Assembly (NCBI RefSeq): GCF_003813775.1
Contig: NZ_RPDH01000003.1
Coordinates: 310,001-374,000 of the forward strand
From: Chitinophaga lutea
Lineage (GTDB): Bacteria; Bacteroidota; Bacteroidia; Chitinophagales; Chitinophagaceae
DNA length: 64,000 nt
Direction: 5' to 3'
Shown: in pieces, positions 62,446 to 64,000 of the stretch
Layout of the letters: every line of letters begins with the position of its first letter
Numbering within the stretch: the stretch's first letter is position 1
Position numbers and translations under genes: made by a program
Notes under the pieces: model-generated
What the model was told of the DNA's origin: nothing
The model's database searches: none
Seen by the model: the letters and a program-made list of their open reading frames with translations, nothing else

Positions 62446-63225
62446 CTATTGCATATCGGCGGCGATGATCTCGGCGATGTCGAGGACTTTTACCTCCTCT
62501 TCCTTGCCGGCTTCTTTCACACCGTCTGTGAGCATGGTCATGCAGAAGGGGCAGTTGGCGGCGATCACGGAGGCGCCGGTGGCTACGGCTTCGCGACCTC
62601 TCTCGAAATTGACGCGGGTGGTGCCTTTTTCTTCCTCTTTGAACATCTGCGCGCCGCCTGCGCCGCAGCAGAGGCCATTGCTTTTGCAACGTTTCATCTC
62701 CACCAGGTCTGCGTCGAGGGTTTCGAGCACGGCGCGGGGAGCTTCGTAGATGTTGTTGGCGCGGCCGAGATAACAGGAGTCGTGGTAAGTGATTTTTTTG
62801 CCTTTGAAGCTGCCGCCTTCTTTGATTTTAATGCGGCCTTCGTCGATCAGCTGCTGGAGGAACGTGGTGTGGTGAATCACCTCGTACTGGCCGCCGAGCT
62901 CGGGATATTCGTTGCGGATGGTGTTGAAACAGTGGGGGCAGGCGGTGACGATCTTTTTTACGCCGTAGTTATTGAGCACCTGGATGTTGTTGTAAGCCAT
63001 CATCTGGAAAAGGAATTCATTGCCTGCGCGGCGCGCCGGGTCGCCGGTACAGGCTTCTTCCTTGCCAAGGATGGCGAAGCGGATGCCCGTTTTGTCGAGT
63101 ATTTCTGCAAATGCACGGGTGATTTTCTGTGCGCGCTGATCAAAGCTGCCGGCGCATCCTACCCAAAAGAGCACTTCCGGTGTTTCGCCGTTGGCAAAAT
63201 ATTCGGCCATCGTTTTTATCTGCAT
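62446..63225 (-). CDS. (Fe-S)-binding protein with CCG domains
   Basis: The protein has 259 residues and resembles the HdrB/GlpC/LutA-type cysteine-rich group. Two CCG-like domains are visible: the first around EVLFWVGCAGSFDQRAQK and VTACPHCFNTIRNEYPELG, the second at YHDSCYLGRANNIYE and KSNGLCCGAGGAQMF, with a late NCPFCMTML. These domains bind an unusual Fe-S cluster or zinc. The ATG at 63225 is chosen over the open frame to 63261. It starts 16 bases after the stop of the membrane Fe-S gene, so the two probably form one complex that passes electrons. Confidence 0.9.
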   Translation of the reverse strand: MQIKTMAEYFANGETPEVLFWVGCAGSFDQRAQKITRAFAEILDKTGIRFAILGKEEACTGDPARRAGNEFLFQMMAYNNIQVLNNYGVKKIVTACPHCFNTIRNEYPELGGQYEVIHHTTFLQQLIDEGRIKIKEGGSFKGKKITYHDSCYLGRANNIYEAPRAVLETLDADLVEMKRCKSNGLCCGAGGAQMFKEEEKGTTRVNFERGREAVATGASVIAANCPFCMTMLTDGVKEAGKEEEVKVLDIAEIIAADMQ

Positions 63226-63241
63226 ACAATTCTTTTTTCGG

Positions 63242-64000
63242 TTAGTGGATCCAGGCATCACGGTCGTCCGGGCTGAATTTCCAGGGGGCCATATTGTTTT
63301 CGATATTGGAGAACATCATGTTCCATTCCTGCGGCGCGCTGGATTCTTCCATCACGAGGTGGCGGCGCATCTGCAGGATGATGTGCAGCGGGTTGATGCT
63401 CACGGGGCATTCTTCCACGCAGGCGTTGCAGCTGGTGCACGCGCGCAGTTCCTCTTCGGTGATGTAATCTCGCAGCAGTGTTTTATTGTCCGCTTCCTTA
63501 TTCCGGCCTACTTCTTCGGCCCGGTCGCGCGTTTTCATCATGATGAGGCGGGGCGAGAGGGCCTTGCCGGTTTGTGTGGCAGGGCAGGCGGCGGAGCATC
63601 GGCCGCATTCCGTGCAGGCATACGCATCGAGCAGGTTTTTCCACGTGAGGTCCTGAATGTCTTTGGCGCCGAATTTCGGTACGGTATCCGATGCCGGCGC
63701 GCTGGCGGCCAGCTCGGGCTGCATGGCATACAATACTTCCTGCTGGATGGCGGGCATGTTTTCCATCTTGCCTTTCGGCCGCAGATCGGCGTAATAGGCG
63801 TTCGGGAAAGCCAGTATGATGTGGAGGTGTTTGGAGAAGGGGAGGTAGTTCAGGAACGCCAGCACGCCCAGGATGTGCAGCCACCAGGCACCGCGTTCGA
63901 CGGCGATGAGCGCGTTATCTGACAGGCCGGCCAGCAGCGGGGTGAAATGGCTGGAAATCCAGAACGGATCTGTTTGTATGTAATGCGCTGCTCCCCGGCT
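63242..64000 (-). CDS. Membrane-linked 4Fe-4S dicluster protein, 5' end cut by the window
   Basis: The frame is open to the window edge, and 252 residues are visible. The part nearest the edge is hydrophobic (WWLHILGVLAFLNYL, HLHIILAFPNAYYA) and fits the end of a membrane domain like the nitrate-reductase gamma/HdrE type. Two ferredoxin-like clusters follow: CTECGRCSAACPATQ and CTSCNACVEECPVS. By family it would carry electrons between the quinone pool and the partner Fe-S protein next to it. The start and the donor side are not visible. Confidence 0.88.
   Translation of the reverse strand, partial: SRGAAHYIQTDPFWISSHFTPLLAGLSDNALIAVERGAWWLHILGVLAFLNYLPFSKHLHIILAFPNAYYADLRPKGKMENMPAIQQEVLYAMQPELAASAPASDTVPKFGAKDIQDLTWKNLLDAYACTECGRCSAACPATQTGKALSPRLIMMKTRDRAEEVGRNKEADNKTLLRDYITEEELRACTSCNACVEECPVSINPLHIILQMRRHLVMEESSAPQEWNMMFSNIENNMAPWKFSPDDRDAWIH

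Overview
The window is about 56% GC by eye, gene-dense, and clearly from a member of the Bacteroidota, most likely the Chitinophagaceae (Chitinophaga or a close relative). The evidence is: LytTR/LytS two-component genes; FtsX-type permeases without an ATPase; TonB receptors with an N-terminal carboxypeptidase-regulatory-like domain; a TPR sensor with a C-terminal helix-turn-helix; the block miaB - sigma-54 regulator - lptE - secG; and -7 promoter elements of the Bacteroidota type TAnnTTTG (for example before ribBA, the tRNA and miaB). No insertion sequence, prophage, CRISPR array or plasmid gene was seen.

Layout. 1-6.5 kb: the end of a LytTR regulator, an HtrA protease, a LuxC-like acyl-CoA reductase divergent from a dicluster ferredoxin, ddl with an overlapping PASTA protein, and a rhodanese. 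6.6-13.4 kb: an apparent amidoligase operon on the minus strand (DUF695-like protein, esterase, ATP-grasp, YbdK-type carboxylate-amine ligase, class I glutamine amidotransferase, a second ATP-grasp-like protein, RidA) with a divergent esterase beside it. This is the best candidate here for an uncharacterised small-molecule or peptide pathway. 13.4-20.3 kb: two tandem 324-residue lipoproteins, an astacin-type lipoprotein protease and an Oar-like receptor. 20.5-21.8 kb: ribBA.

22-28.7 kb: a DUF4291 protein, then a TPR-HTH regulator, a TonB receptor and a beta-propeller phytase, which look like a phytate-utilisation locus. 28.7-35.5 kb: an AT-rich patch with a small lipoprotein, a lone FtsX-type permease with a secreted esterase, a beta-barrel protein, a lipoprotein and a small membrane protein. 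35.5-40.3 kb: a TamB homologue. 41-45 kb: a LytTR/LytS pair and an outer-membrane beta-barrel receptor. 45.2-48.1 kb: a tight operon (DinB-like, lipocalin-like lipoprotein, alpha-oxoamine-synthase-like enzyme, TraB/GumN). 48.2-53.3 kb: gamma-glutamyltransferase followed by degenerate tandem repeats, an M14 metallopeptidase and a thioredoxin-like protein.

53.4-60.9 kb: a minus-strand housekeeping block (miaB, sigma-54 regulator, lptE, a repeat-bearing TPR-like protein, secG, mltG, yihY). 61-64 kb: a WGR-like protein, tRNA-Gly(CCC), a small conserved protein often mislabelled as an ABC ATPase, and two Fe-S proteins, the last cut by the window end.

Envelope biogenesis (TamB, LptE, SecG, MltG, Ddl, HtrA) and outer-membrane transport dominate. 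Enzyme functions are read from motifs only; no database search was possible.
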